Part shown: piece by piece, positions 18,152 through 26,544 of the stretch
How positions within the stretch are numbered: position 1 is the stretch's first letter
Layout: every line of letters starts with the position of its first letter
Assembly (NCBI GenBank): GCA_021325675.1
Contig: JAJTCM010000002.1
Location: forward strand, 1 to 64,000
Reading direction: 5' to 3'
Length of the DNA: 64,000 nucleotides
Source of the DNA: Crocinitomicaceae bacterium
Lineage (GTDB): Bacteria; Bacteroidota; Bacteroidia; Flavobacteriales_D; Crocinitomicaceae
Program-made: the position numbers and the translations under genes
Notes under the pieces: generated by a model
What the model was told of the DNA's origin: nothing
The model's database searches: none
Seen by the model: only the letters and a program-made list of their open reading frames with translations

Positions 18152-19737
18152 TCTCCGAGATGGTTTTCAAGTTTGAAATTCGTTTGCACCCGGATGTAAA
18201 AAAACGCTTTTTCGGGGATGGAAACCTGCTGTGAATCACCGGTCACGGGATCTGGCGTATTTAATTTTAAAACAGCGCGGATTTGTTTAATATCATTCAG
18301 GCGCAGGAGCAGGTCTTCAGGGAAAGGAACTGTCAGCTCGCTTTTTTTGCTTAAAATGCCCAAACTATTCGTTAAACCGTAAGCTGCCGACTGGATTTTT
18401 TCGACATTCGATATACTTTGTATAATTTGCCCGGCAGCATCGAGGAATTCAAGCTCCAGATCGCCCTGCAAAGGAAAAGCGTTTTCTATTTTCAATACGA
18501 GGTTACCGCTTTGAACACGGGTTTTGCTGTAATCCTGCTCAACCGCGAAGTCAAAAACGTCCGTGAGCACCAAATCGTCCATGCCAATATTCAGCGGCAT
18601 CTGTGCGTGAAGCTCCACATCAAGCGCGCTTTGCGGGAAAAATTCGTCCCAGCCGCCGGAAGTATTTCCCCAGGGGTTCAGCTCCAGCTCGTAATCGATT
18701 TGAGTCTGGTCACCGAGATTTTCGACAAAGCTTTCCAGGTTGGAATTGCCGCTGTTGAATGTCAGGCTTTTTTCAGTTGCCTGGAGATTATCCCAGTTTC
18801 CGCTCGCAGACTGCACGATAAACGGGTTCCCGATCACGGAATTGCTCAATTCGACACTGTTTCCGTTATCCGTATTGGTGTTTTTGAGTTTTTTAAGATT
18901 GGCTTTCGCTGAAACTTTGATGCTGTTGACAAAATCCAGCTGCAGGTTAATCGCCGAAAGATCAAGCAAACCTTCCACCTGGTTTTTCAGGAATTTGGAA
19001 TCAAAAACGTAATTGTCTGCGATTTTCTGCTGTCCGAAATATCCGCGGGCGTAATCCAGGCGAATGTTTTCCATGCGGATGATAAAACGCGTCGAATCGG
19101 TGGAATGCAGCACAACGGCGCTTCCTGACGGATCGGAAGTTACTTTGAGCTTCGAAGGCAGGGAATTGAATTCCAGGCCGTTGCTTCCGCGCAAATCAAT
19201 CACATAACCCGCCAAATCGATTTCCATGGAGTTGGAAGCCGGGCTGCTCAATGTTCCGGGCGCAACCGAAAGTGTTTTCTTCACCACTTCACTGCCCGAA
19301 GTGACGGATGGCAATTCGATTTCAAAAAATGTGGTGGTTTCTACCGGGCTGAAAACTTCGAGAATGATCCGGCCGCTTTTTACACGCGCTTGTTTCAGTT
19401 GCATATCGTCGAGGTCAAACACATGATCTTCGTTGCTGTTCACAAAGCTGCTTCCGGCAGGAACGTTGAGCGTTGAAAAACTGATGGCGAACTTTTGTTC
19501 GATCGTCGTATCCGGCAGCTCAATGTATTCGGAAAGATTAATGGAAGCGATTTTGCGGTGCAGATCAAGTACATAAATACCGTTTTCAACCGCCAGCGTA
19601 CTGTCGTTGGTCAGGTTACCCAAATCGAGCGTATCGCCGGCAACCGGCAGCACCCAATCCGAATACCAGAGCGTAGCTTCTTTCCGGCAGGAAACGAAGC
19701 TGAGCGCCAGCAGCAAAAGCCCGAATAATTTATTCAT
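18148..19737 (-). CDS. Large hypothetical lipoprotein
   Basis: 529 residues from ATG at 19737; the start was chosen because the following residues form a lipoprotein signal (LLLLALSFVSC, lipidated C17). A longer reading adds 28 residues without signal character. The body looks all-beta with repeated strands and no recognised catalytic motif (for example ELPDTTIEQKFAISFSTLN and FNSGNSNLESFVENLGDQ). It is coupled to the DUF5723 gene by a 4-base overlap. It follows the thiolase gene by 35 bases and may share its promoter. Probable location is the inner leaflet of the outer membrane or the surface; the function is unknown. Confidence 0.75.
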   Translation of the reverse strand: MNKLFGLLLLALSFVSCRKEATLWYSDWVLPVAGDTLDLGNLTNDSTLAVENGIYVLDLHRKIASINLSEYIELPDTTIEQKFAISFSTLNVPAGSSFVNSNEDHVFDLDDMQLKQARVKSGRIILEVFSPVETTTFFEIELPSVTSGSEVVKKTLSVAPGTLSSPASNSMEIDLAGYVIDLRGSNGLEFNSLPSKLKVTSDPSGSAVVLHSTDSTRFIIRMENIRLDYARGYFGQQKIADNYVFDSKFLKNQVEGLLDLSAINLQLDFVNSIKVSAKANLKKLKNTNTDNGNSVELSNSVIGNPFIVQSASGNWDNLQATEKSLTFNSGNSNLESFVENLGDQTQIDYELELNPWGNTSGGWDEFFPQSALDVELHAQMPLNIGMDDLVLTDVFDFAVEQDYSKTRVQSGNLVLKIENAFPLQGDLELEFLDAAGQIIQSISNVEKIQSAAYGLTNSLGILSKKSELTVPFPEDLLLRLNDIKQIRAVLKLNTPDPVTGDSQQVSIPEKAFFYIRVQTNFKLENHLGE

Positions 19738-19772
19738 ATTCTTGTTTAACGAAATCAAATTCAAAGCGTTGG

Positions 19773-20981
19773 TTATACGCGTTCGAGGATGCAGGCATAG
19801 CCTTGACCCACCCCGATGCACATGGTTACCAGCGCATATTTTTTCTGCCTTCGCACCAATTCATTGGCCGCCGCCAGCATAATCCGTGAGCCTGACATAC
19901 CGAGCGGATGGCCGAGCGCGATTGCCCCACCATTCGGGTTGATCCGAGGATCGTTGTCTGCCAGTCCGAGCTTACGCGTACAAGCCAACACCTGGGCCGC
20001 AAAAGCTTCGTTGAGCTCCAGCACGTCCATCTGGTCGAGCGTCAGCCCGCAGCGCTGCAATATTTTTTGGGAAGCTTCCACCGGGCCGATTCCCATAATG
20101 CGGGGCTCAACGCCGGCAACAGCGCCGCCTAAGATTTTTACTTTCGGTGTGAGACTGTTCGCTTTCAAACCTGCTTCGGAAGCCAGCAACAAAGCTGCCG
20201 CACCGTCATTCAAGCCCGAAGCGTTACCCGCTGTTACCGTTCCATCCTTGCGGAAAGCCGGTCTGAGCGAAGCCAGGGTTTCGAGCGTCGTTTCCGGGCG
20301 CATGAACTCATCCTGGTCAAAAATAATCGGGTCCTTGCGTTTCTGCGGGATACTTACCGGTACAATTTCCTGGGCAAGAATTCCGTTTTGCTGTGCCGCA
20401 AACGCTTTTTGCTGCGACCACGCAGAGAATTTATCCTGGTCGTCGCGGGAAATACCGTACAAATCAACGAGGTTTTCAGCTGTGTTTCCCATTGCATCCG
20501 TGCCGAATTTCTCGTGCATCGCCGGGTTTACAAAACGCCAGCCGAAGGAAGAATCGAACATTTGTGCATCTCTTCCGAAAGCGCTGGAAGTCTTGGAAAT
20601 CACCCAGGGGCCGCGGGTCATGTGCTCCACGCCGCCTGCAATGTAAATATCGCCTGCACCGTCTTTGATAGCGCGGGCTGCATTGATTGCGGCCGCCATT
20701 CCGGAGGCACACAAACGGTTCACTGTTTCTCCGCCGGCGCTCACCGGGATCCCCGCTAATAGCGAAGCCATTCGGGCCACATTTCTATTGTCTTCGCCGG
20801 CCTGGTTGGCACAGCCAAGGATCACATCTTCGATCTGGTTCTGGTCCAGCGTAGGGAATTTATCTGTAAGTGCTTTTAAAACGATTGCTGCGAGGTCGTC
20901 CGCGCGAACGGGCGCGAGCGTTCCCCCGAAATTGCCGATGGCTGAGCGGACTCCGTCAACCAGGTAAACTTCTTTTGACAT
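19773..20981 (-). CDS. Thiolase (acetyl-CoA C-acyltransferase, PcaF/PaaJ-like)
   Basis: 402 residues from the chosen ATG (MSKEVYLVDGVRSAIG). Thiolase signatures: nucleophile C91 in NRLCASGMAAA, H358 in ALGHPLGMSGSR, C388 in CIGVGQG. It cleaves 3-ketoacyl-CoA to acetyl-CoA and a shortened acyl-CoA. The block SAFGRDAQMFDSSFGWRFVNP resembles beta-ketoadipyl-CoA thiolases PcaF/PaaJ more than FadA, so aromatic or phenylacetate catabolism is possible. No other catabolic gene is adjacent and general beta-oxidation remains an option. A -7 box lies 20 bases upstream. Confidence 0.88.
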   Translation of the reverse strand: MSKEVYLVDGVRSAIGNFGGTLAPVRADDLAAIVLKALTDKFPTLDQNQIEDVILGCANQAGEDNRNVARMASLLAGIPVSAGGETVNRLCASGMAAAINAARAIKDGAGDIYIAGGVEHMTRGPWVISKTSSAFGRDAQMFDSSFGWRFVNPAMHEKFGTDAMGNTAENLVDLYGISRDDQDKFSAWSQQKAFAAQQNGILAQEIVPVSIPQKRKDPIIFDQDEFMRPETTLETLASLRPAFRKDGTVTAGNASGLNDGAAALLLASEAGLKANSLTPKVKILGGAVAGVEPRIMGIGPVEASQKILQRCGLTLDQMDVLELNEAFAAQVLACTRKLGLADNDPRINPNGGAIALGHPLGMSGSRIMLAAANELVRRQKKYALVTMCIGVGQGYACILERV

Positions 20982-21001
20982 GTGTGTTTTTGTTTGGGAT
21001 T

Positions 21002-21033
21002 CAAAGATAAGCATTAATGCAGAAAATTTGCAA
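21002..21033 (-). promoter_or_regulatory. Promoter of the thiolase gene
   Basis: On the minus strand a TTG (plus-strand CAA at 21031-21033, part of TTTTG) lies 21 bp before TATCTTTG (plus-strand 21002-21009). This is a full match to the Bacteroidota TTTG...TAnnTTTG promoter. The start codon follows 20 bases after the box. Confidence 0.65.
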
Positions 21034-21194
21034 AATTTAATCTTGATTCAACTTGCACTCCTATAATCGATTGATCCTGAACAAAATCGATTTGTTTTCC
21101 ATAATAAACAACCGGAAACAGCATCAATTGTTAATAAAATCTTCTTCTGAGAAAAGCGGAAATACCTATCTTCAACCCTCAAAATTGCAGAACC

Positions 21195-22286
21195 ATGTTA
21201 AACTATTTGATGATCATCCCGGCGCTGGGCATCTCCATTTTGTCCTTCGGGCAGCTGGAAACGCTTACGCCGAAGGAGCAGGCCTACAAAGATTCGATTG
21301 CGAAGCTGAACCAGCAAAATGCAGCCGTAGCTGCCAGCCAGGAAGCGTATAACCGCGGTGTTACCCAGTTTTCCGGCAAAAATTACACAGCAGCCATCGC
21401 CGAATTCCAGAAATCGATCAGCTCCGACCCGAATTTCACGGCGGCTTATTACAATAAAGGCCTGACGGAAAACGAAGCCGGAAAATATGCCGATGCGCTC
21501 ACAACCCTGAATACGCTGATTGCCAAAGATCCGTCCTACTCCAAAGCTTATTTCCAGCGCGGACGGGCTTACCAGGGAATCAATGATTATTCGAAAGCTG
21601 AAAAAGACTACGAAAAATCCATCCAGATCGACCCGAAAAACCCGAAAGCGTATTACAACTACGGAACTTTGCGCTTTATGCAGAAAGATTACACGGATGC
21701 CATCAAGTATTTCACCAAAACGATCGAGCTGGACGCTTCAGCGGCTTTTGCCTACAACGACCGCGGCAGCTGCTACCGGATGCTGAACAACTTCCCGAAA
21801 GCCATCGCGGAATACGAAGAAGCGCTGCGTAAAAACCCCAACCTGGCTTTTGTGCTCAACAATGTCGGTACGACGAAGAAAAAAGCGAAAGATTATACCG
21901 GTGCGCTGGCTGCCTTCAACCGCGCCATCAGCATCGATGCGACTTATTATTTAGCTTACAACAACCGCGGCGCAACACAGTATGAGCAGGGCCGCATGGA
22001 AGATGCCGAAAAGGATTTCAAGAAAGCCATTGAGCTTAATTCCAAATATGCCCCGGCTTACTCCAACCTTTCAGCGGTTTATTTCAAGAAAAAAGAATAC
22101 CAGAAAGCAAAAGACATGGCCGACAAAGCTATCGCGATGGACCCAAAATACGCTTCGGCATACGTTAACCGCGCCAACGCCAACGAAATGCTGCGCGAGA
22201 TGAACGCCGCCTGCTCCGACTGGAACAAAGCCAAAGAGCTCGGCGCTGACATCGGTAAAAAATATTATTCATCCAATTGTAACTAA
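21195..22286 (+). CDS. Exported tetratricopeptide-repeat protein
   Basis: 363 residues. The N-terminus (MLNYLMIIPALGISILSFGQ) looks like a signal peptide. From about residue 50 on there are about eight TPR units with the usual A/G/Y spacing (NRGVTQFSGKNYTAAIAEFQKSISSDPN, AYYNKGLTENEAGKYADAL and so on). TPR arrays mediate protein-protein contacts in the periplasm or outer membrane. The OmpA-family gene starts 5 bases downstream and has its own N-terminal TPR-like region, so the two are probably an operon and may form one complex. Confidence 0.85.
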   Translation: MLNYLMIIPALGISILSFGQLETLTPKEQAYKDSIAKLNQQNAAVAASQEAYNRGVTQFSGKNYTAAIAEFQKSISSDPNFTAAYYNKGLTENEAGKYADALTTLNTLIAKDPSYSKAYFQRGRAYQGINDYSKAEKDYEKSIQIDPKNPKAYYNYGTLRFMQKDYTDAIKYFTKTIELDASAAFAYNDRGSCYRMLNNFPKAIAEYEEALRKNPNLAFVLNNVGTTKKKAKDYTGALAAFNRAISIDATYYLAYNNRGATQYEQGRMEDAEKDFKKAIELNSKYAPAYSNLSAVYFKKKEYQKAKDMADKAIAMDPKYASAYVNRANANEMLREMNAACSDWNKAKELGADIGKKYYSSNCN

Positions 22287-22291
22287 GCATC

Positions 22292-24358
22292 ATGAAACAT
22301 TTCTTATTCACACTGACGATCTTAGTCGCTGCCCCTTTTATTTTTGCACAAAATGTTGAATTTAAGGCAGCTAACTTCAAAGAAAAAAAGGACGAGCTCA
22401 AAAAAGCGCAGGACGCTATCGACAAGGGTGACGAAGCCTGGAAACTAGGCAACGAAGCCGTTTTCAACGTGTCCGATTATGGCCTGAACTACAAAAAAGC
22501 GCTCAAATCTTACGCCGAAGCCCAAAAATTCAACCCGAACAACGGCGAGCTGAACTTCAAAATCGGGGTTTGTTACATTCATTCCACAGATCCGGGCAAA
22601 GGGATTCCGTACATCAAACGCGCCAAAGAGCTCGACCCGGGATGCAGTCCTTTCCTGAATTATTACAACGGCGTTGCACTGCAATTGGACGGACAGTTTG
22701 AACAGGCAATTACAAGCTTCAAAACATTCGAAAGCGAATACCGTAAAGCCGATAATTTTTCCAAGTTCATCACCAAACGCATCAAAGAATGTGAACTGGC
22801 ACAAAAAGCCGTGAACAAGCCGGAGCGTGTCTGGATCGACAACGTCAGCGAGCTGAACACAGGCGAAGACGATATGGCGCCATCTATTTCTACGGACGGT
22901 TCCGAATTGATCATGTCTTCCAACCGTTCGGGAAGCCGCGCAGCCAATGAAGTGGGTGGCTACGATTACGATATTTTTTCATCAACCTTCACAGACGGCG
23001 CGTGGTCGTTTCCAAAACGCCTGGAGGGAAAAATCAACACTGCCAGCGACGATATTTCCAATTCCATCAGCTATGACGGGACACGTATGCTGCTCCACCA
23101 GAACACGGACGGACAGACTGATATCTACGAGTCGAAGCTGGTAGGCGAAAGCTGGGGTGAGCCAAAAAAGCTGCCGGCGATGATCAACGGGAAAACCAAC
23201 GAAAAAAATGCATGCTACAACGACGACGGCTACCGTGTTTACTTTACCCGTGACAACGACGACCGCGCCAACGGGATGGAAATCATGTTTTCATCTATTC
23301 AAAGCAAGGTGAAGCAGGATTACATGGCTGCAACGATGGTAACGCCGTGCAACACCAAGTTCAACGAAGGGTCGATCTACATTTCCGTAGACGGTGAAAC
23401 GATGTACATTGCTTCCGAAGGGCACGAATCCCTGGGTGGTTTTGATATTTTCATGTCGAAAAAAGTACAGGGACAGTGGTCAGCGCCGGTAAACCTCGGT
23501 TACCCGATCAACACGCCGTATGACGATTTCTTTTTCTCCCCGACAGCCAACGGCAAATATGCTTACATTTCTTCCAACCGTGCTGGCGGAAGCGGAGGTT
23601 ACGATATTTACAAAGTAACGTTCTGGGGCGAAGAAAAACAGGCAGTCGTTGATATCGAAGACTTTTTGCTGGCTTCCATCGCGATGCCTTTGAAAGACAA
23701 CCAGATCGAAGCGACTGTTGCCGTGAACAAGAAAACCCTCACCGTGTTTAAAGGAAACACCATTGACGCGATTTCCCGCAAACCGGTTGAAGCAAGCATT
23801 GAAATTACGGACAACGCCACGGGGAAAGTGATTGAAACCTTTGTAACAAACAGCGCTACGGGAAAATTCATCATTACGCTGCCTTCCGGTAAAAACTACG
23901 GAATCGCTGTGAAAGCGCCGGGCTACCTTTTCCATTCCGAAAACTTTGACATTCCTTCAGGCAGCGACGATAATCTCGTGAGCAAAACGATTGAATTGAA
24001 AAATATCGCCATCGGCAGCAAAATTGCCCTGCGCAACATTTTCTTCGATCACGGAAAAGCGACTTTACGCACTGAATCCAATGCTGAGCTGGACCGTTTG
24101 GTAAAACTGATGCAGGACGTTCCCAAATTGGTTATCGAGATTTCGGGCCACACCGACAACACCGGTTCCGCGATGATCAATGACGCTTTGTCACAGCAGC
24201 GTGCTGATGCCGTAGTAAATTACCTGAAAGCAAAAGGAATTGCCGCAACCCGCATGACCGCGAAAGGTTATGGCTCCGGGATCCCGGTCGCTTCCAACAA
24301 CAGCGAGGAAGGCCGCCAGCAAAACCGCCGTACGGAGTTTGAGATCAAAGGCAATTAG
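22292..24358 (+). CDS. OmpA-family protein with TPR, WD40-like propeller and CarboxypepD_reg-like domains (PorE-like)
   Basis: 688 residues. Signal peptide (MKHFLFTLTILVAAPFIFAQ), helical TPR-like region (about 30-160), PD40/WD40-like propeller blades (about 190-450, with STDGSELIMSSNRSG and YISSNRAGGSGGYDIY motifs), a carboxypeptidase-regulatory-like beta domain (about 475-560), and an OmpA C-terminal peptidoglycan-binding domain (about 575-688; ISGHTDNTG and NRRTEFEI). The same domain order is described for PorE, an envelope-anchoring T9SS component. Unlike PorE, I see no lipobox. Many Bacteroidota encode several such proteins, so the PorE role is an inference. A strong terminator follows. 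Confidence 0.86.
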   Translation: MKHFLFTLTILVAAPFIFAQNVEFKAANFKEKKDELKKAQDAIDKGDEAWKLGNEAVFNVSDYGLNYKKALKSYAEAQKFNPNNGELNFKIGVCYIHSTDPGKGIPYIKRAKELDPGCSPFLNYYNGVALQLDGQFEQAITSFKTFESEYRKADNFSKFITKRIKECELAQKAVNKPERVWIDNVSELNTGEDDMAPSISTDGSELIMSSNRSGSRAANEVGGYDYDIFSSTFTDGAWSFPKRLEGKINTASDDISNSISYDGTRMLLHQNTDGQTDIYESKLVGESWGEPKKLPAMINGKTNEKNACYNDDGYRVYFTRDNDDRANGMEIMFSSIQSKVKQDYMAATMVTPCNTKFNEGSIYISVDGETMYIASEGHESLGGFDIFMSKKVQGQWSAPVNLGYPINTPYDDFFFSPTANGKYAYISSNRAGGSGGYDIYKVTFWGEEKQAVVDIEDFLLASIAMPLKDNQIEATVAVNKKTLTVFKGNTIDAISRKPVEASIEITDNATGKVIETFVTNSATGKFIITLPSGKNYGIAVKAPGYLFHSENFDIPSGSDDNLVSKTIELKNIAIGSKIALRNIFFDHGKATLRTESNAELDRLVKLMQDVPKLVIEISGHTDNTGSAMINDALSQQRADAVVNYLKAKGIAATRMTAKGYGSGIPVASNNSEEGRQQNRRTEFEIKGN

Positions 24359-24380
24359 ACTTAAGTTAAACCATAGTGAC

Positions 24381-24414
24381 AATCCCCGTTTGAAATTTCA
24401 GGCGGGGATTTTTT
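24381..24414 (+). terminator. Intrinsic terminator after the OmpA-family gene
   Basis: Stem AATCCCCG (24381-24388) / CGGGGATT (24403-24410) with a T-run at 24409-24414; the loop itself contains the palindrome TGAAATTTCA. It lies 22 bases past the stop codon. Confidence 0.85.
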
Positions 24415-24439
24415 GTAATGCATTGCTAAAAATTGCACC

Positions 24440-24483
24440 AATTACACGAAAGGATATTAGTGAAAATTCGTGTAATTCGTGGC
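24440..24483. repeat. Dispersed intergenic inverted repeat, family A (copy 2)
   Basis: Perfect arms AATTACACGAA (24440-24450) and TTCGTGTAATT (24467-24477); the right side continues as CGTGGC, as in the other copies. It lies between the OmpA-gene terminator and the icd promoter. Confidence 0.7.
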
Positions 24484-24557
24484 AGCAAAGTTTTATCCCT
24501 TAAATTTAAAGACAAGACTTGTTTTTGTGACATTTTGTTATGAAAATCTATCAAAAA

Positions 24558-24590
24558 TTGGGTGGTTGTTTTGAAGTTTTATTAGCTTTG
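24558..24590 (+). promoter_or_regulatory. icd promoter
   Basis: TTG (24558-24560), 22-bp spacer, TAGCTTTG (24583-24590) match the Bacteroidota promoter TTTG/TAnnTTTG. The icd start lies 18 bases after the box. Confidence 0.65.
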
Positions 24591-24608
24591 TACCCAAAAT
24601 AAAAAATC

Positions 24609-25838
24609 ATGTCGAAAATTAAAGTTGCAAACCCTGTAGTGGAAATCGATGGTGACGAAATGACGCGCATCATCTGGAAATTTATTAAGGATAAATTGAT
24701 TTTACCATACCTGGATGTGGATATCAAGTACTACGATCTCGGGATCGAAAAACGCGATGAAACCAGTGACCAGATTACAGTGGATGCAGCTGAGGCAATC
24801 AAAAAATACCAGGTTGGGATCAAATGTGCGACTATCACGCCGGATGAGCAGCGCGTAAAGGAATTCAACCTGAAATCCATGTGGAAATCGCCGAACGGAA
24901 CGATCCGCAACATTCTGGACGGAACTGTTTTCCGCGAGCCGATCGTCATGCAGAACGTACCGCGCCTGGTAACAAACTGGACTGCGCCGATCATTGTTGG
25001 CCGTCACGCGTTTGGTGACCAGTACCGCGCAACTGATGCCGTTTTCAAAGGAAAAGGAAAGCTGACAATGACGTTCACACCGGAAGACGGCGGCGAAGTG
25101 CAGCAGTTTGATGTATACAACTTCAAAGGCGACGGCGTTGGAATGGCAATGTACAACACAGACGAAAGTATCGAAGGTTTTGCGCGCAGCTGCTTCAACA
25201 TGGCATTGACTAAAAAATGGCCGCTTTACCTTTCGACTAAAAATACGATCCTCAAAAAATACGACGGTCGTTTCAAGGATATTTTCGAAGAAATTTACCA
25301 GAACGAATTCAAAGCGAAGTTTGACGCTGCCGGGATTACCTACGAGCACCGCCTGATCGACGACATGGTTGCTTCCGCCCTGAAATGGAACGGAAACTTC
25401 GTGTGGGCTTGTAAAAACTACGATGGCGACGTTCAATCCGATACAGTGGCACAAGGTTTCGGTTCTTTGGGACTGATGACTTCCGTTTTGATTACGCCTG
25501 ACGGGAAAATCATGGAAGCGGAAGCTGCACACGGAACTGTTACACGTCACTACCGCGACCACCAGGCCGGTAAAAAAACGTCTACCAACCCGATTGCATC
25601 TATTTTCGCCTGGACGAGAGGTTTGGCTTTCCGCGGAAAGCTGGACAGCAACCAGGAGCTGATCAATTTCTGCGAAACGCTTGAAAGAGTTTGCATCGAA
25701 ACAGTTGAAAGCGGCGTGATGACGAAAGACCTTGCCGTATGCATTCACGGGAACAAAGTAAACCACGGTGATCATTATGTTTACACCGAGGAATTCCTTG
25801 ATGCTTTGGATAAAGGGCTCAAAGCTAAGATGAATTAA
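24609..25838 (+). CDS. icd: NADP-dependent isocitrate dehydrogenase (eukaryotic-type IDH)
   Basis: 409 residues, the usual length of the dimeric IDH1/IDH2-like class rather than the E. coli type. The N-terminus [18 protein letters not shown], the [19 protein letters not shown] substrate-binding segment and the C-terminal [12 protein letters not shown] cofactor segment are characteristic. It converts isocitrate to 2-oxoglutarate in the TCA cycle and supplies NADPH, in the cytoplasm. It is a single-gene unit with its own promoter upstream and intrinsic terminator downstream. Confidence 0.95.
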   Translation: MSKIKVANPVVEIDGDEMTRIIWKFIKDKLILPYLDVDIKYYDLGIEKRDETSDQITVDAAEAIKKYQVGIKCATITPDEQRVKEFNLKSMWKSPNGTIRNILDGTVFREPIVMQNVPRLVTNWTAPIIVGRHAFGDQYRATDAVFKGKGKLTMTFTPEDGGEVQQFDVYNFKGDGVGMAMYNTDESIEGFARSCFNMALTKKWPLYLSTKNTILKKYDGRFKDIFEEIYQNEFKAKFDAAGITYEHRLIDDMVASALKWNGNFVWACKNYDGDVQSDTVAQGFGSLGLMTSVLITPDGKIMEAEAAHGTVTRHYRDHQAGKKTSTNPIASIFAWTRGLAFRGKLDSNQELINFCETLERVCIETVESGVMTKDLAVCIHGNKVNHGDHYVYTEEFLDALDKGLKAKMN

Positions 25839-25860
25839 GAATAAAAACATCATAAACAAA

Positions 25861-25891
25861 GGCGTTCCTCACTACGAAGAGCGCCTTTTTT
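25861..25891 (+). terminator. Intrinsic terminator of icd
   Basis: Stem GGCGTTC (25861-25867) / GAGCGCC (25879-25885; one G-T wobble) followed by a six-base T-run, 22 bases past the icd stop. Confidence 0.82.
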
Positions 25892-25894
25892 GTT

Positions 25895-25945
25895 GGCTAC
25901 GAATTGCACGAATGACGCGAATATAATTGGTGTAATTCGTGGCTA
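25895..25945. repeat. Dispersed intergenic inverted repeat, family A (copy 3)
   Basis: GGCTACGAATTGCAC on the left pairs imperfectly with GTGTAATTCGTGGCTA (25930-25945). It is the third copy of the GTGTAATTCGTGGC element and directly follows the icd terminator. Confidence 0.68.
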
Positions 25946-25992
25946 AAAAAGTAACCAATCTTTCTTCACCCGTTTTTTTGTAAATTCGCTGC

Positions 25993-26544
25993 GTGAAAAA
26001 AAGCATTTTCATTTTCTTTCTGCTTCTCGGGCTGCAAGCCCGAACCCAATCCAATTTTCCGCTTTCCTGGCTGGGAAGCTATGAAGGCGATATGTATCTT
26101 GAATACCTGGACGGGATCAAAGACACGGTCCCGGTGACTTTTGACCTGCTGGAAACCGGCAAGCCTAACCGCTGGACGTTTAAAATGACCTACAACAGCA
26201 AAAAGTGGGGAACAATGGTCAAGGATTACGAAATTTTCTGGAACGACTCCCTGAAAAGCCCCAATCTCTTTCTCCTCGACGAAAAAGACGGCATCCTGAT
26301 CCAGGAAGTTTTCATGAACCAGCGTTTATTCAGCCATTTTGAAGTAGAGGGCGGACATTTTATTTCGCTGCTTGAGCGCCAGGGCAAAAACCTGTATTTT
26401 GAAATCCGCTGCACGGATCCGAAACAAGGCCTTGTGAGCCGATCCGAAAAAGATGCGGAAGGCAATTCTTACCAGGTTTCGAATTATTTCCAGTATACCG
26501 TTCAATACGTTGTGCTGAAACCAAAAAAGAAAGGGAAGAAATGA
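25993..26544 (+). CDS. Hypothetical exported protein (GTG start)
   Basis: 183 residues starting at GTG, giving signal peptide MKKSIFIFFLLLGLQARTQ. The mature protein (SNFPLSWLGSYEGDMYLEYLDG...) looks like a small beta-rich periplasmic protein ending in a basic tail (KPKKKGKK). I do not recognise a family. A -7-like box with one mismatch (TAAATTCG, 25981-25988) lies only 4 bases before the GTG. The last 4 bases overlap the next gene start (ATGA), so it is coupled to the DUF4403 lipoprotein. Confidence 0.72.
   Translation: MKKSIFIFFLLLGLQARTQSNFPLSWLGSYEGDMYLEYLDGIKDTVPVTFDLLETGKPNRWTFKMTYNSKKWGTMVKDYEIFWNDSLKSPNLFLLDEKDGILIQEVFMNQRLFSHFEVEGGHFISLLERQGKNLYFEIRCTDPKQGLVSRSEKDAEGNSYQVSNYFQYTVQYVVLKPKKKGKK

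Noticed and set aside
24702-25859. Long minus-strand open frame opposite icd
   Set aside because: icd is an unmistakable full-length gene on the plus strand with promoter and terminator; the opposite frame has no family motifs and results from codon bias.
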